A DNA stretch of 64,000 nucleotides from Trichocoleus desertorum NBK24 (GCF_030409055.1 NZ_CP116619.1:2060628-2124627); one strand, 5' to 3'. Counted from the stretch's first letter, positions 34,548 to 44,704 are shown. Program-made: numbers and translations. The notes: generated by a model from the letters alone, not told the origin.

Positions 34548-35696
34548 GGCGACAGCGGTAACGATATCAAGAACTTAGCAAGAGTAGTAGTACTGAGGTA
34601 TTTCCTACAATTGTTAACGAATGTAACATGTTCTCACAAAACTTATCCTCTGTCTTTGGCGAGATCGTTGTCTCTCTCCCCAGATTCAGCCACTTAGCCG
34701 AGACCAAAGCTTGGTGCTCTGAAACTTTGTGAGTCCACTGATCCTCTAAGGCAAAGCGTTACAGGATAAGCAGGTCATCTTCTAGAGCAAACACCAAGCC
34801 TGAAAAGACTAATTTGGCTTCCAGCTAAAAAAGCTGCTAGATTACAGCATAAATCGTCTTTACTCCAAAAGCTTAAGAAATTTTTTAGATTCTTGGCAAT
34901 TGACAAGTGCTATTAGCTTTTTGTCCCTGAGTAGCCCCTGAGCAAGAGGCCGATTACCTGCCAGGAAACGTAAATAAAAGAATTAGCCCCAGAATCCGGT
35001 CGAAAACCCCGCTTTTTAGCAAACTGTTCAGTTTTCGCTCGAAATACACTAGAATCTAGCTTCAGATTCAGTTTAAGTGCTATTAATCATTCCATCGGCT
35101 TCACAACTGGCTTCCATTCACTCAAGCAAGCTGTGAACTTGAAGGTCTCAATTGCGAGCCATCCCTCAATCTACGCTAATTGGCGTTAGGAGAATGCTTC
35201 GTCTGCTCAACTGGAAGTTAACAAGACTGTACGAAAAACCGAGCATGGAACAAGGCGTCTACGGCTCAGCAGTTAATGCGTTACGGTTGTACCTAAGCAA
35301 CCCTAAGAAATTTCGTTCACTTACTGTTTTCGTTCCCTGACTAGTGGCTAAGTTAGTGTCTAGCTATTCCACCAGTTCGCACTCATTAGAGGTTGTGTTT
35401 CAAGGATGCAACATTTAAAGTAAGTAGAGCTTAAAAAAACATTAAAGACAATTACGGTCAGTGGTGTTTTGTCTCAAAAATTTCGTTTTCTTTACGAGGT
35501 TCCTGTAAAATCAAGAACCAAGAAATCTTGTATACGGTTGATTCATGCTTGATCGAGAAAATCTAGAGCGTTCAACCTGACCAAGTAGCTACGAGCCAGT
35601 TCGCTACATCGAAGCGCCAGATTGCCGCTTCAGAAATGCCTCGTCCAAGCTTTGTTAGGAATGCCAGGTGCACTCGTTTCGTCCCTGAGGCAGGAT
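34548..35696. other. 1.15-kb gap without a supported gene
   Basis: The largest non-coding stretch of the window. It holds a possible structured RNA at 34709-34799, AT-rich sequence with many TTTT/AAAA tracts and a 62-codon frame at 35152-35340 that I reject (no family, no usable ribosome-binding site). Short inverted repeats such as CAGCTAAAAAAGCTG near 34820 occur. It should contain the promoter of the receiver gene, which I cannot pinpoint. Confidence 0.55.
34709..34799. ncRNA. candidate structured RNA (strand unknown)
   Basis: GCTTGGTG (34709-34716) pairs with CACCAAGC (34792-34799) and CTCT (34717-34720) with AGAG (34784-34787), leaving a four-base bulge, so 12 pairs close a 91-nt region. 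Inside, ATCCT (34741-34745) pairs with AGGAT (34763-34767). The shape recalls small bacterial regulatory RNAs, but no known class is recognised, and no promoter or terminator is clear. Confidence 0.3.
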
Positions 35697-36128
35697 ATGG
35701 ATTTGAAATGTTTCCTGGAAACTGATCAGCCAAGTTGGGTCGAGCAACCTTTGGTTTTGGCTGTGGATGACGATGAGGACAATTTATTACTGATTACCCA
35801 AGTACTGAGCTTGTCCAACTATTCGTTCATTACTGCAACGAATGGCTTGATGGCTTTAAGTATGGCTGAAGAGCGGTTGCCAGACTTAATTCTGCTAGAT
35901 GTGATGTTACCTGATCTCGATGGCGCAGAACTCGTGCGGTGCTTAAGACGGAACCCGCAAACTGTGAAGATTCCTGTTATTGCAGTCACGGCAATGGCGA
36001 GAACGGAAGATCGCGATCGCCTTTTAGCAGCAGGGTGCAATGCCTACATCAGCAAACCTTACATGGTCGATGACCTAGAAGAGCTTATTCGTCACCATCT
36101 TGATTCTCCTCCGCCCCCTGCTTTTTAA
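35697..36128 (+). CDS. single-domain response regulator
   Basis: A 143-residue receiver protein from the ATG at 35697 (MDLKCFLETD), which has GAGGCAGG before it. Acidic residues Asp24-Asp26, phospho-acceptor Asp68 (LILLDVMLPDLDG), Thr98 and Lys120 (AYISKPY) are all present, so it can be phosphorylated. There is no output domain beyond a Pro-rich tail. It has no adjacent kinase. The last 44 bp overlap the end of the DUF2294 gene on the other strand. Confidence 0.92.
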   Translation: MDLKCFLETDQPSWVEQPLVLAVDDDEDNLLLITQVLSLSNYSFITATNGLMALSMAEERLPDLILLDVMLPDLDGAELVRCLRRNPQTVKIPVIAVTAMARTEDRDRLLAAGCNAYISKPYMVDDLEELIRHHLDSPPPPAF

Positions 36129-36510
36129 CTTTGGGGATGGAAGCTGGATCACGGACAGTGGGAGTTGCTTTCAAAACAACGATCGTACCTGTACGTCCAG
36201 TGTCGATTTTGCCATCGCTGAGGAGATCTAACACCTCGGTCCCTAGAACTTCCTGAATTAATTCCTTCAACTGCGGCTCAATGGCTTTAGCTAGATCAGC
36301 ACGAACTTGTTTAGCGAGTTCTTCTTGACCACTGCTCGCCAACAACTGCTCTGGAGGGGTAATGGAGTCTTCTAGAACGATCGCTAACTTTTCATCAAAG
36401 AGTTGGCACATCACCTTACTAGGTTGATGCCCAAGCTGTTCGCGATAAAGCGCCTGAATCCGCTGCGAGAGAGTACGTTCTAGTTGCCCACGGGTAGGGG
36501 TAGCTGACAT
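36085..36510 (-). CDS. DUF2294-family protein
   Basis: A 141-residue protein from the ATG at 36510 (MSATPTRGQLERTLSQRIQA); an upstream TTG is weaker. It has the DUF2294 (Na-translocating-decarboxylase-associated, Gvp-like) layout: ALYREQLGHQPSKVMCQLFD, LAIVLEDSITPPEQLL and a Lys/Gln-rich helical C-terminus. Function unknown; homologues occur in many bacteria. Its 3' end is antisense to the end of the receiver gene for 44 bp, so the C-terminal residues of both are constrained by the same DNA. Confidence 0.85.
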   Translation of the reverse strand: MSATPTRGQLERTLSQRIQALYREQLGHQPSKVMCQLFDEKLAIVLEDSITPPEQLLASSGQEELAKQVRADLAKAIEPQLKELIQEVLGTEVLDLLSDGKIDTGRTGTIVVLKATPTVRDPASIPKVKKQGAEENQDGDE

Positions 36511-36902
36511 AGAGGAAGGGGTGACCAAACGATAACAGGTTTGAAATCTAGCAATGTAAAGCTGTGCAAACCTTATTTGAGCTTTATTAGGAATTATTTC
36601 TGTTCATTAATCTACCACATGAGTGTTTTTACTTTTCTTATTTCTCATAAAATTTACCTACTTAGATAGTTGCTTTTTATTTAATACTTCTTCTAGCTCA
36701 ACGGTACGGTTTTTAGCGGAAAGATCTACACAAAGACTTGATTTGAGAGCTATCAAGTTGGCGCTTATATAAGGATCGTTTCGAGGTAGGAAGGTTGTCT
36801 GCGGAATTAGAGCGATCGCAACTGTGGAAGTAAACAAGGGCACTTTGTTAGGTAAGAAGTGACCCGCTTCTACTTAAGAACTCAAAATTTAGAGCAACTC
36901 CA
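36511..36902. other. 392-bp intergenic stretch
   Basis: AT-rich gap between divergent genes. It holds a minus-strand 61-codon frame (36658-36843) that looks like chance. The promoter of the SPFH-domain gene should be in the right half. I see no repeat or hairpin that stands out. Confidence 0.5.
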
Positions 36903-37766
36903 ATGACTGGAAAGTCAACTCGATCGGCATTACCCAACCCACACGGAATGCAACCTCTGCCATCCGCTAGTACTGCTCTCTACATTGCTGGGGGAGTAGT
37001 CTTTCTGCTGGGAGCCATTCTTTTTCGGCCCTTCGTCATCATCAACGCCGGGGAGCGAGGCGTGGTGATGCACTTTGGCAAAGTTCAAAATCAAGTCTTG
37101 GATGAAGGCATCCACCCAATAATGCCCGTTCTGACTTCGGTGAAAAAACTCAACGTCCGAGTGCAGAAGAACGACATTAATGCTCGTGCTGCCTCAAAGG
37201 ATTTACAAGATGTCACGACTGAAGTGGCAATCAACTGGCATATCGATCCGACGCAAGTTAATACCGTCTATCAACGAATTGGCAACAACGAGCAAATTGT
37301 CAGCGGCATTATTACACCTGCGGTTTCTGAGGTACTGAAAGCGGCAACTGCCAAGAAGAATGTAGAAGAAATTCTCACCAAGCGCACCGAGCTAAAAGGC
37401 GAAATTGATGACCAGTTGAAGAAGCGCTTAGCATCCTATGGGTTGCTGGTGGATGATGTTTCGCTGGTTAACTTTGGGTTTTCGCCAGAGTTCAACAAAG
37501 CGATCGAAGCAAAGCAAATTGCTGAACAAGAGGCGAAACAAGCAGAATTTACGGCCCTACGAGCCAAGCAAGATGCTGAAGCGGCTGTGAACCGCGCCAA
37601 AGGTCAAGCCGAAGCTCAAAGATTACAGCGACTTACGCTCACGCCAGAGCTATTACAACAGCAGGCGATCGAAAAGTGGGATGGTCGTTTCCCAGCGGTG
37701 ATGGGCGGCAATGGCAGTCTCCCGTTGATCAACATCGATCCTGCCACCTTAAATCAGCGTCGTTAG
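36903..37766 (+). CDS. SPFH-domain protein (prohibitin family)
   Basis: A 287-residue membrane-anchored protein. A transmembrane helix at 24-45 (ALYIAGGVVFLLGAILFRPF) leads into the SPFH/band-7 domain (INAGERGVVMHFGKVQ to about residue 210) and then a Glu/Ala/Lys-rich coiled coil (KQAEFTALRAKQDAEAAVNR). Prohibitins form ring or scaffold complexes in membranes, often with FtsH proteases. In cyanobacteria they are found on plasma and thylakoid membranes. Start ATG at 36903; the second Met at residue 16 is less likely. Confidence 0.9.
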   Translation: MTGKSTRSALPNPHGMQPLPSASTALYIAGGVVFLLGAILFRPFVIINAGERGVVMHFGKVQNQVLDEGIHPIMPVLTSVKKLNVRVQKNDINARAASKDLQDVTTEVAINWHIDPTQVNTVYQRIGNNEQIVSGIITPAVSEVLKAATAKKNVEEILTKRTELKGEIDDQLKKRLASYGLLVDDVSLVNFGFSPEFNKAIEAKQIAEQEAKQAEFTALRAKQDAEAAVNRAKGQAEAQRLQRLTLTPELLQQQAIEKWDGRFPAVMGGNGSLPLINIDPATLNQRR

Positions 37767-37970
37767 GCCATATCGGGTAGCGTGTGTTAGGCGCGGCCGT
37801 AACGCACGGATTTACAGAATTTAAGGTGAGCGATTGATTAGATGGTAGCGATCGCAACCAAAGCAGACCTACCTCAACCTGATAGCTTAAGAACTTGTTA
37901 AAAGTCAGGGAATGTCTAATTTACTAGAGCTACCTTGGTTTTTAAGATACCTCCTAACTGGGTTTTATAG

Positions 37971-38015
37971 CTCCACCTTTTGTAGCGGCATGCACTGAGG
38001 TGGAGTTTCTGTTTT
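37971..38015 (+). terminator. intrinsic terminator of the SPFH gene
   Basis: CTCCACCT (37971-37978) pairs with AGGTGGAG (37998-38005), then TTTCTGTTTT. The 8-bp stem, 19-nt loop and T tract fit a Rho-independent terminator about 200 bp after the SPFH stop. Confidence 0.68.
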
Positions 38016-38036
38016 GAGCAGGGTTGAATCAGGTGG

Positions 38037-38411
38037 CTAACGAGTGCGGGTAATGTCGATGGTAATTCTGCCGCCGAAATCGGGAATGGGGGCAGCAGGT
38101 TTAGACAACTGCACGCGGACTTGCTCTACAACTGGTTGGCTGGGGTGAGCAGGCAGTTGTAGCATAGCCTCGGCGATCGCGCTAGCTAATCTTTCGACCA
38201 AGGCGAATTTGCTGGTTTTAATCAGTTGCTTTACTGTTTCGATGGCGTTGCGGTAATCCAGTGTGTCTTCAATGCGATCGCTGGCCCCTGACTTAGACAA
38301 ATCCAGCCACAAGGTTAAATCCACTTCAAACCATTGACCTAAAACTTGTTCTTCTGGCAAAAAGCCTGTGTAACCGTAAGCGCGAATTCCCGTCAGTTGA
38401 ATGCAGTCCAT
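38037..38411 (-). CDS. folB: dihydroneopterin aldolase
   Basis: A 124-residue FolB that splits dihydroneopterin to 6-hydroxymethyl-dihydropterin and glycolaldehyde in folate synthesis. Family signatures are GIRAYGYTGFLPEEQVLGQW with the conserved Glu, DYRNAIETVKQLI and the C-terminal LSKPAAPIPDFGG. Length is normal. It starts 16 bp after proA on the same strand, and its ATG follows GGAGATTA-like sequence, so proA-folB are likely co-transcribed despite unrelated pathways. Confidence 0.92.
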   Translation of the reverse strand: MDCIQLTGIRAYGYTGFLPEEQVLGQWFEVDLTLWLDLSKSGASDRIEDTLDYRNAIETVKQLIKTSKFALVERLASAIAEAMLQLPAHPSQPVVEQVRVQLSKPAAPIPDFGGRITIDITRTR

Positions 38412-38427
38412 GTGTCAAAGGAGATTA

Positions 38428-39732
38428 CTACAGATCCCGGTGGGTGAAGGGTTTGGCGTTGGAGCCAGCGTATGTGGCAGCAATATGTCCATCTCCGGTG
38501 ATCTCGTACTTGTAAGTCACCAACCCTTCCAAACCGACAGGGCCGCGAGGTGGCATCTTTTGGGTGCTGATTCCCACTTCTGCCCCAAAGCCGTAGCGGA
38601 AGCCATCAGCAAAGCGAGTCGAGCAATTTTGGTATACCCCAGCCGCATCCACTTCAGCGAGGAATTGAGTTGCCGCATTGGGATCTTCAGTGGCGATCGC
38701 TTCTGTATGACGAGAGCCGTAGGTGTTGATATGGTCGATCGCGGCAGCTAGGTCATCTACCACTTTGATAGACAGAATTAAATCGCTGTACTCAGTAGAC
38801 CAGTCGGCATCGGTGGCAACAGCAATATTCAAAATAGCTCTAGTGCGATCGGCTCCCCGCAGTTCTACATTTTTCGCTTGGAGCGCAGGAGCCGCTTCTA
38901 GCAGGAACTCAGAAGCAATGTCTTGGTGAACTAACAATGTCTCGATCGCATTGCAAGCGGCAGGATATTGAGTTTTGGAGTCTACGGCGATCGCCACAGC
39001 TTTCTTGATGTCAGCCGCTTTGTCTACATACAAGTGACAAATACCATCGGCGTGCCCCAATACGGGAATCCGCGTGTTGTCTTGGACGAAGCGCACGAAA
39101 GAGTTGGAGCCTCTGGGGATAATCAAATCCACATATTGATCGAGCTTTAGCAACTCTAAGGTTTCTTCACGGGTGGTTAAGAGTTGCACAACAGCAGGAT
39201 CAATTTCGGTCTGAGCTAAACCTGCATGAATCGCTTTCACCAAGGCTTCGCAAGAGCGCACTGCTTCCTGTCCACCTTTGAGAATTACCCCATTCCCAGA
39301 CTTGAGCGCCAGTGAGGAAATCTGCATGACGGCATCAGGGCGTGCTTCAAAAATTACGCCCAACACACCCAACGAGCAAGAAACCCGCTTCATCACCAAG
39401 CCTTGATCGAGTTCGCGGTGAATTTGCACCTGCCCCACTGGATCAGCCAAGCGCCCCACATCTCGGACTCCCGCGATCGCTGCTTTCAGTTTGTTTTCGT
39501 CCAGCTTTAAGCGAGCATAGAGAGAGCTACTGATGCCTGCGGTTTGGGCGGCTTCACAGTCAGCAGCATTGGCAGCCAAAATATCAGGAGCGGCAGCTTC
39601 TAGGGCATGGGCGATCGCTTCAATCGCTTGATTTTTCGCCTCGGCTGGCAAGGTAGCCAACTTACGCGCTGCTTGGCGGGTTTGTCGAGCCAGATCGGGA
39701 AGAGACAGGGAAGCAACTTGAGACGCGATCAT
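38428..39732 (-). CDS. proA: glutamate-5-semialdehyde dehydrogenase (gamma-glutamyl phosphate reductase)
   Basis: A 434-residue ProA that reduces gamma-glutamyl phosphate with NADPH in proline synthesis. It belongs to the aldehyde dehydrogenase superfamily. Signatures: [45 protein letters not shown], and the nucleophile Cys in [14 protein letters not shown]. The length fits cyanobacterial ProA. Start ATG at 39732. It leads the proA-folB pair on the minus strand; proB is not in the window. Confidence 0.95.
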   Translation of the reverse strand: MIASQVASLSLPDLARQTRQAARKLATLPAEAKNQAIEAIAHALEAAAPDILAANAADCEAAQTAGISSSLYARLKLDENKLKAAIAGVRDVGRLADPVGQVQIHRELDQGLVMKRVSCSLGVLGVIFEARPDAVMQISSLALKSGNGVILKGGQEAVRSCEALVKAIHAGLAQTEIDPAVVQLLTTREETLELLKLDQYVDLIIPRGSNSFVRFVQDNTRIPVLGHADGICHLYVDKAADIKKAVAIAVDSKTQYPAACNAIETLLVHQDIASEFLLEAAPALQAKNVELRGADRTRAILNIAVATDADWSTEYSDLILSIKVVDDLAAAIDHINTYGSRHTEAIATEDPNAATQFLAEVDAAGVYQNCSTRFADGFRYGFGAEVGISTQKMPPRGPVGLEGLVTYKYEITGDGHIAATYAGSNAKPFTHRDL

Positions 39733-39867
39733 AGGTTTGGGTAGAAAGCCACAGGCAAGCCAAAGTTTAGCAAATCTCGACTTGTCCTTTAAATCGTAAC
39801 GGTGAATGCTGTCTATCCATCACTTCTCTTACCTTTTCTCCTAATCGTGCTTTTCTCCTGAGAACCC

Positions 39868-40887
39868 ATGCCCAAATTTGCCACGTACCTCCACCCACAG
39901 ACTTGCCAAACTTCCAAACCAAGTCATTTGATTCCTTTCAAAGGTTATTCCTTTCCGCATTACAGCAAGGTTCGGCAAGAGCTGGAAAAAAGTCTTGCTG
40001 ACTATCCATCGTTGCCAGTTAGGCGAGTGAAATCCAGTGAGTACTTGCGAGTTCACACTAGAGAGTATTTGCAACAGTTAGTGTTGCTGGCGGCAGAAAA
40101 ACCACTAGAGCAGTTCAACCTAGAGATGCCCCATCTTTTGGGTGGCTGTTGGGGACTAGAGCATTGTCTGCCTGGTTACGCTTACGGTCTGGGTGGCTTA
40201 TTTGAGGCGATCGCTCAGATGAAACAAGGCAGCTTAGAGCGGGCTTACTGCTTTAGCTTAGTTGGGCACCATGCTCATGCGAGTTGGGGGCATGGCTATT
40301 GCTTGCTCAATCCGTTGGCGGCAGCCGCGAAATATGCCCAAGAGCAAGGCTTTGAGAAAATCCTGATTGTGGATTGGGATATCCATCATGGGGATGGCAC
40401 GCAATCTATTTTTAGTGGCGATCGCAATGTGTATTGCCTTAGCATTCATAGCGCCATCGACCTGTACATGGCGAAAGCCTCAGATTTGAAACGCGGTACT
40501 ACCACAGCCGCCGAGGCAATAGGGCATTGCAATATTCCCTTATTACCTGCCCGCTTTGCTGATGATTTTCCACCCAAGATGGGGCTAACAGGCCAGTTTT
40601 ATCGAGCCAACGAGAGCCTGCCTGCTTTTCAATCCGCATTAGATCACATCCCTTGGACTCCCGATTTAATTTTGATTTTCTCTGGGTACGACTCACACCG
40701 GGATGACTGCGGTAAAGAAACCACAGGCTGGACAGAGCCAGATTTTGCCGCGCTGACTGTAGCGGTTTTGGAGCTAGCTAAAAAAGCCAATTGCCCAGTA
40801 CTTTCTAATCATGGTGGCGGTTATAAGTTACCCATCACGATCGCCTCAGCCGTAAGCCATGTCAAAACCTTAGCTAGCTACAGCTAA
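39868..40887 (+). CDS. histone-deacetylase-family protein
   Basis: A 339-residue class II-type deacetylase fold that hydrolyses acetyl groups from lysine or polyamines. The zinc site and proton relay are visible: LVGHHAHASWGHGYCLLNPL (the two-His motif), DWDIHHGDGTQ (zinc Asp and His) and IFSGYDSHRDDCGK (second Asp). No signal peptide, so cytoplasmic. Bacterial members often act on acetylpolyamines or acetyl-proteins; the substrate here is unknown. The ATG at 39868 follows TTTTCTCCTGAGAACCC with no clear SD. Confidence 0.92.
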   Translation: MPKFATYLHPQTCQTSKPSHLIPFKGYSFPHYSKVRQELEKSLADYPSLPVRRVKSSEYLRVHTREYLQQLVLLAAEKPLEQFNLEMPHLLGGCWGLEHCLPGYAYGLGGLFEAIAQMKQGSLERAYCFSLVGHHAHASWGHGYCLLNPLAAAAKYAQEQGFEKILIVDWDIHHGDGTQSIFSGDRNVYCLSIHSAIDLYMAKASDLKRGTTTAAEAIGHCNIPLLPARFADDFPPKMGLTGQFYRANESLPAFQSALDHIPWTPDLILIFSGYDSHRDDCGKETTGWTEPDFAALTVAVLELAKKANCPVLSNHGGGYKLPITIASAVSHVKTLASYS

Positions 40888-41111
40888 ACTCGCCCCTATC
40901 AATACAAATCAAGATCGGGATGGCTTTTGTGAACGGATGCTAAAAGGGTCATGGATCTCAGCTAGATCGCTTAAAGATTCTGTGTACCTTTGCGGATTTC
41001 TGCATAGAGGAATTGGATCTGCGGGTATCCAAAGATCAACTGCACAGGCTGCTGAATCTACCCAAAGCTTTTGTGCTGCGTAATACCCCTCCTTCTCCAC
41101 GGAGAATCCTT

Positions 41112-43154
41112 ATGTCATCCCAATCGGGAGCGCTCCAGGCTGGAATAGACGCTCTGAAACAAGGGCGCTACTCGGAAGCCATCAACTTATTAGAAACGTT
41201 CTGTCGCAATCATTCTTTTTCAGAATCGAAAGAACTATTGCAAGCTCAGATGTGGTTAGTGAAAGCGTACCCACGTGTGGGGCAGCCTGAGAAAGCGATC
41301 GCGCTCTGCCAGCAGTTGTCGCTGCACGAAAACCCTCAGGTTCACACTTGGGCCAAGCAAACTCTCCAAACACTCTCCACTGCAACGCCCGCTCAGCCTA
41401 CTAAGCCAACTCCTCGAACTGCGGCTTCAGAAACTCAGCCTACACCCACTGGCAAACTAAACCGAGCAGCTAAGGCAGGAGCCAAGCTAGCTATGTCTGG
41501 TATTGGTGGCAGTTTAGCGCTGGCTTCGGGGGTGACAATCTCCTTGCTGTTTGGCATGGTGTTTGTCCTGGCCTTGAGCTTGGTGTTTATTCTAGGTAGC
41601 GACCAGCCAGGAGTTGGTTTTGGCATTGCCGTGGGATTTACCCTGGTCTTTAATGCGATCGCCTTCTTCATTTCGCCTTGGTTCATGGACTTGATCCAAG
41701 GTTGGTTCTACGGCACTCGTTGGGTCTCTTTGCCAGAAGTGGCGCGGTATAGCCCAGAAGCCGCCAGGGTGATTCAGCAAGTTTGTGCTCAGAAAAAACT
41801 GAAACAACCTCGCCTAGGGATTATCAACGACGAAAACCCCACTGCGTTCACCTACGGCTCCTTGCCGAACAGTGCTCGCTTAGTCGTCAGCCAAGGCTTG
41901 TTCACCTACTTAGATGACGAGGAAGCTGCCACGGTGTATGCCCACGAACTAGGGCACATCGTCCATTGGGACTTTGCGGTGATGACTGTTGCCGCGACCT
42001 TGGTGCAGATCACCTATTTGATCTATAGCTTTGCCCGTCGTATGAGCCGTGGCGGTGGCGACAACAAACTCAAAGACGCAATGGGAACTGCCGCGATCGC
42101 CGCTTACATCTTTTACCTGATTGGCACCTATTTAGTTTTGTATCTCTCTCGCACCAGAGAATACTTTGCCGACCACTTCGCGGCTGAAACGACAGGCAAC
42201 CCCAACGCACTCTCTCGCGCCTTGGTGAAAATTGCTTACGGCATTTTAGAAGAGGGCCAAAGAGCCAAGGAACCCAGCAAACTAATCGAAGGTACACGGG
42301 CGCTGGGCATCTACGACCCCAAAGCAGCTAGCTCAGTCGGTACCGCATACCGAGTTGCGTCTTCGCCAGAGAAAGTTGGCCGCGTCTTTCTGTGGGATAT
42401 GTTCAACCCTTGGGGTTGGTTGATGGAGTTGAGTTCCACTCACCCGCTGACAGGTAAACGAGTCCGAGCCTTGAGTACCTACGCCGAACAGTTGGGTTTA
42501 GAAACTGAGTTTGATATGGCGCGTGTAGTAGCCGAAAGCCGTACTCTCAACAAAAGCAAGCTCTACGGTAACTTTGCGCTTGACCTGTTGTTGTACGGTG
42601 CTGAGTTCATTGGCTTGGCTGTCGGTCTTCTGATTGGCTTGGCGTTAATGTCGCTGGCTGGCTGGAAAGTTTTAGTCTCTCTCAGCTTGCTCGGCTTGGG
42701 TCTGGGTATCTTGGTCAAGATGATGGTGACATTCCCAGATTTCAGCCGCGCCCAAGCTACGGATGTGCTGAGCTTAATGTCGGACCCTTACGCTAGCCCA
42801 CTTCGAGGTCGCCCCGTGAAACTTAGTGGGGAGCTAATTGGTCGAGGAGATGCGGGTTATAAGTTTGGTTCTGACCTGAAGCTGCAAGATCCCACAGGCA
42901 TGATGTATGTCCACTATGCCTCTCGTTTTGGGCCTTTCGGCAACTTGATGTTTGGGGCTAACCAAGTACAAGGATTGCTGGGTTCGCAGGTGAACGCGAC
43001 AGGTTGGTTCCGCCGTAGCATTATGCCTTGGGTAGACTTAGCTCAACTCAAGACCGTCGGTGGCAAAACGGTGGATAGCTACCATCGCTTCTGGCAGTGC
43101 ATCCTAGGAGCTGGAGCCATTATTGCTGCCATTGTCGTGCCAGTCGTGTTCTAA
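41112..43154 (+). CDS. M48-family zinc metalloprotease with TPR-like N-domain
   Basis: A 680-residue membrane protein from the ATG at 41112; the longer upstream frame is not supported. Residues 1-90 are a helical TPR-like region (GIDALKQGRYSEAINLLETF). Transmembrane segments at about 135-160 and 170-190 lead to the protease core, where HELGH (His278, Glu279, His282) and a downstream Glu in EYFADHFAA coordinate zinc. Further membrane helices at about 510-550 and a C-terminal small domain end the protein. The HtpX-like family degrades membrane proteins under stress. A terminator follows. Confidence 0.92.
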   Translation: MSSQSGALQAGIDALKQGRYSEAINLLETFCRNHSFSESKELLQAQMWLVKAYPRVGQPEKAIALCQQLSLHENPQVHTWAKQTLQTLSTATPAQPTKPTPRTAASETQPTPTGKLNRAAKAGAKLAMSGIGGSLALASGVTISLLFGMVFVLALSLVFILGSDQPGVGFGIAVGFTLVFNAIAFFISPWFMDLIQGWFYGTRWVSLPEVARYSPEAARVIQQVCAQKKLKQPRLGIINDENPTAFTYGSLPNSARLVVSQGLFTYLDDEEAATVYAHELGHIVHWDFAVMTVAATLVQITYLIYSFARRMSRGGGDNKLKDAMGTAAIAAYIFYLIGTYLVLYLSRTREYFADHFAAETTGNPNALSRALVKIAYGILEEGQRAKEPSKLIEGTRALGIYDPKAASSVGTAYRVASSPEKVGRVFLWDMFNPWGWLMELSSTHPLTGKRVRALSTYAEQLGLETEFDMARVVAESRTLNKSKLYGNFALDLLLYGAEFIGLAVGLLIGLALMSLAGWKVLVSLSLLGLGLGILVKMMVTFPDFSRAQATDVLSLMSDPYASPLRGRPVKLSGELIGRGDAGYKFGSDLKLQDPTGMMYVHYASRFGPFGNLMFGANQVQGLLGSQVNATGWFRRSIMPWVDLAQLKTVGGKTVDSYHRFWQCILGAGAIIAAIVVPVVF

Positions 43155-43227
43155 AGGGTGGCGCGATCGCCCCTTTTCTGTTTCCTATTCCTGTTGAAAT
43201 TCTCGTTAACTATTAATCTCGATGGAG

Positions 43228-43251
43228 GGGCGCGTCACTTGCGCCCTTTTT
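43228..43251 (+). terminator. intrinsic terminator after the M48 protease gene
   Basis: GGGCGC-GTCACTT-GCGCCC followed by TTTTT: a 6-bp GC-only stem and T tract, about 75 bp after the protease stop and just before the convergent chemoreceptor gene. Confidence 0.78.
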
Positions 43252-43288
43252 GCTGCTGGTTTTTTACTGCGTAAATCAGTGCGCTCCA

Positions 43289-44704
43289 TCACACCACTGC
43301 TTTGAGCGTGAGGGTCGCTTCACTCAACTGCCGAGTACTCACTTTCGTTTGCCCGATACCACTCGCGGTTTTGTTAGCTCCTTGGTTAATCGCAATCATG
43401 GCATCCACTACTTGCTGAATTGCGATCGCCTGCTGCTTAGAAGTCAAAGAAATTTGTTGGTTACTTAAGGAAATATTGTTCACCGCAGCCACAATGCTCT
43501 CAACGGTTTTTGTGCCTTCATCCGTCACCATGACTGTGGAGTTGGTAGCGTTCTGAATATCGGTCACGAGAGTGCCAATCTGATCGGCTGATTTGCGGCT
43601 TTGGTCAGCAAGTTTTCGGATTTCTGTTGCAATGACTGCGAACCCTTTGCCCTGGTCTCCAGCACGAGAAGCTTCTACAGCAGCGTTTAGCGCTAGCATG
43701 TTGGTCTGATTCGCCAGATCACTCACTAAGGTAGAAATGGTGCCAATCTGGTTGGTTTGCTCACTCAGATACAAAATCTGATCGGCGATCTGACCGACTT
43801 TCGCCTTTAGGCTGTCGCTATTGCTGCGGGCTTGCTTTTCCTGCTGACCATTGACCAAGACCAATACTTGACGGGCTCCTGTGGCGGCTGATTCTGCCTG
43901 CTCTGCGGATTGCTGAGAAGCAACACTCAGTTCATCCATTGCGGCTGTGGTTTGGTTCACAGAAACGGCTTGTTGAGAGACTGTTTTTTCTTGTTGTTCT
44001 ACAGCTTCGGCAATTTCTGTGGAGGATTTAGCGACCACTGAGACAATCTGATTAATCGTTTGAGTGATGCGGGATGAAATAAATAGTCCCATCACAATTG
44101 CTAGCAAACTCGCAGCGATCGCACCTGCAATAGCTGTCACAATCAGCGATCGCATTGCGGCTTCAGAGGCTTTCACTCTTTCGGCTTGCAACTCATCTTC
44201 ATATTCAGTTAGGGCATTCAGTATTCTTCCAGCTTCGTCAATCAGACCCAAGATGCGACCATTCACAATCTCTTGACTCGCTTCCTTGGTTTTGCCAGCC
44301 TCAACCAATCTAATTAGACTTCTATTAATTTGTGAAATCTCTTTGCCTAAAATTTTTAGTCTCCTCAGGCGTTCAACCTGATCCTCACCCGAAATAGGAA
44401 GTATTTTTTCTAAAACAGCTATTCTTTCTTCATACTCTCGAACACTAGCTTCATAGGCTTTTGCAAATACATCATTTTGGGTCAAGAGATAACCACGGGC
44501 ATGGGTCTGACGCTTATACAGAGTCATTGCTAAGCGATCCGACTCTCGAACAATGTTGGCCCCTGCTTCTGTGATGCGGTTTTGCTTGATCGCTTGTCTA
44601 GCATTCGCAACTACTACACCTGTCGCGGCAAAGGTGAGAAATAATGGCACTCCATAACCTAATAAAATGCGCTCTCTAAGCTTGAATTGACTAAAATCGA
44701 TCAT
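43289..44704 (-). CDS. methyl-accepting chemotaxis protein-like receptor
   Basis: A 471-residue receptor. Transmembrane helix 1 is at 14-30 ([20 protein letters not shown]), followed by a helical CHASE3-like sensor (about 35-185), helix 2 at 190-213 ([20 protein letters not shown]) and a long cytoplasmic coiled coil with the MCP hairpin: [20 protein letters not shown], then [18 protein letters not shown]. No clear HAMP domain is seen. It signals to a CheA/CheW system, which in cyanobacteria drives phototaxis and pili; those partners are outside the window. Start ATG at 44704. Confidence 0.9.
   Translation of the reverse strand: MIDFSQFKLRERILLGYGVPLFLTFAATGVVVANARQAIKQNRITEAGANIVRESDRLAMTLYKRQTHARGYLLTQNDVFAKAYEASVREYEERIAVLEKILPISGEDQVERLRRLKILGKEISQINRSLIRLVEAGKTKEASQEIVNGRILGLIDEAGRILNALTEYEDELQAERVKASEAAMRSLIVTAIAGAIAASLLAIVMGLFISSRITQTINQIVSVVAKSSTEIAEAVEQQEKTVSQQAVSVNQTTAAMDELSVASQQSAEQAESAATGARQVLVLVNGQQEKQARSNSDSLKAKVGQIADQILYLSEQTNQIGTISTLVSDLANQTNMLALNAAVEASRAGDQGKGFAVIATEIRKLADQSRKSADQIGTLVTDIQNATNSTVMVTDEGTKTVESIVAAVNNISLSNQQISLTSKQQAIAIQQVVDAMIAINQGANKTASGIGQTKVSTRQLSEATLTLKAVV

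Noticed and set aside
34880-35040. Possible 6S or Yfr-type RNA
   Set aside because: No conserved core of these RNAs could be recognised, only AT-rich sequence and small hairpins.
35152-35340. 62-codon frame in the 1.15-kb gap
   Set aside because: The inner ATG has AGGAG only one base away, no family is recognised and codon use is not convincing.
36658-36843. 61-codon minus-strand frame upstream of the SPFH gene
   Set aside because: AT-rich, no ribosome-binding site, no recognisable motif.
43154-43185. Hairpin around GGCGCGATCGCC as a protease terminator
   Set aside because: The outer stem is mismatched and HIP1 alone makes the inner part; the hairpin at 43228 is much better.
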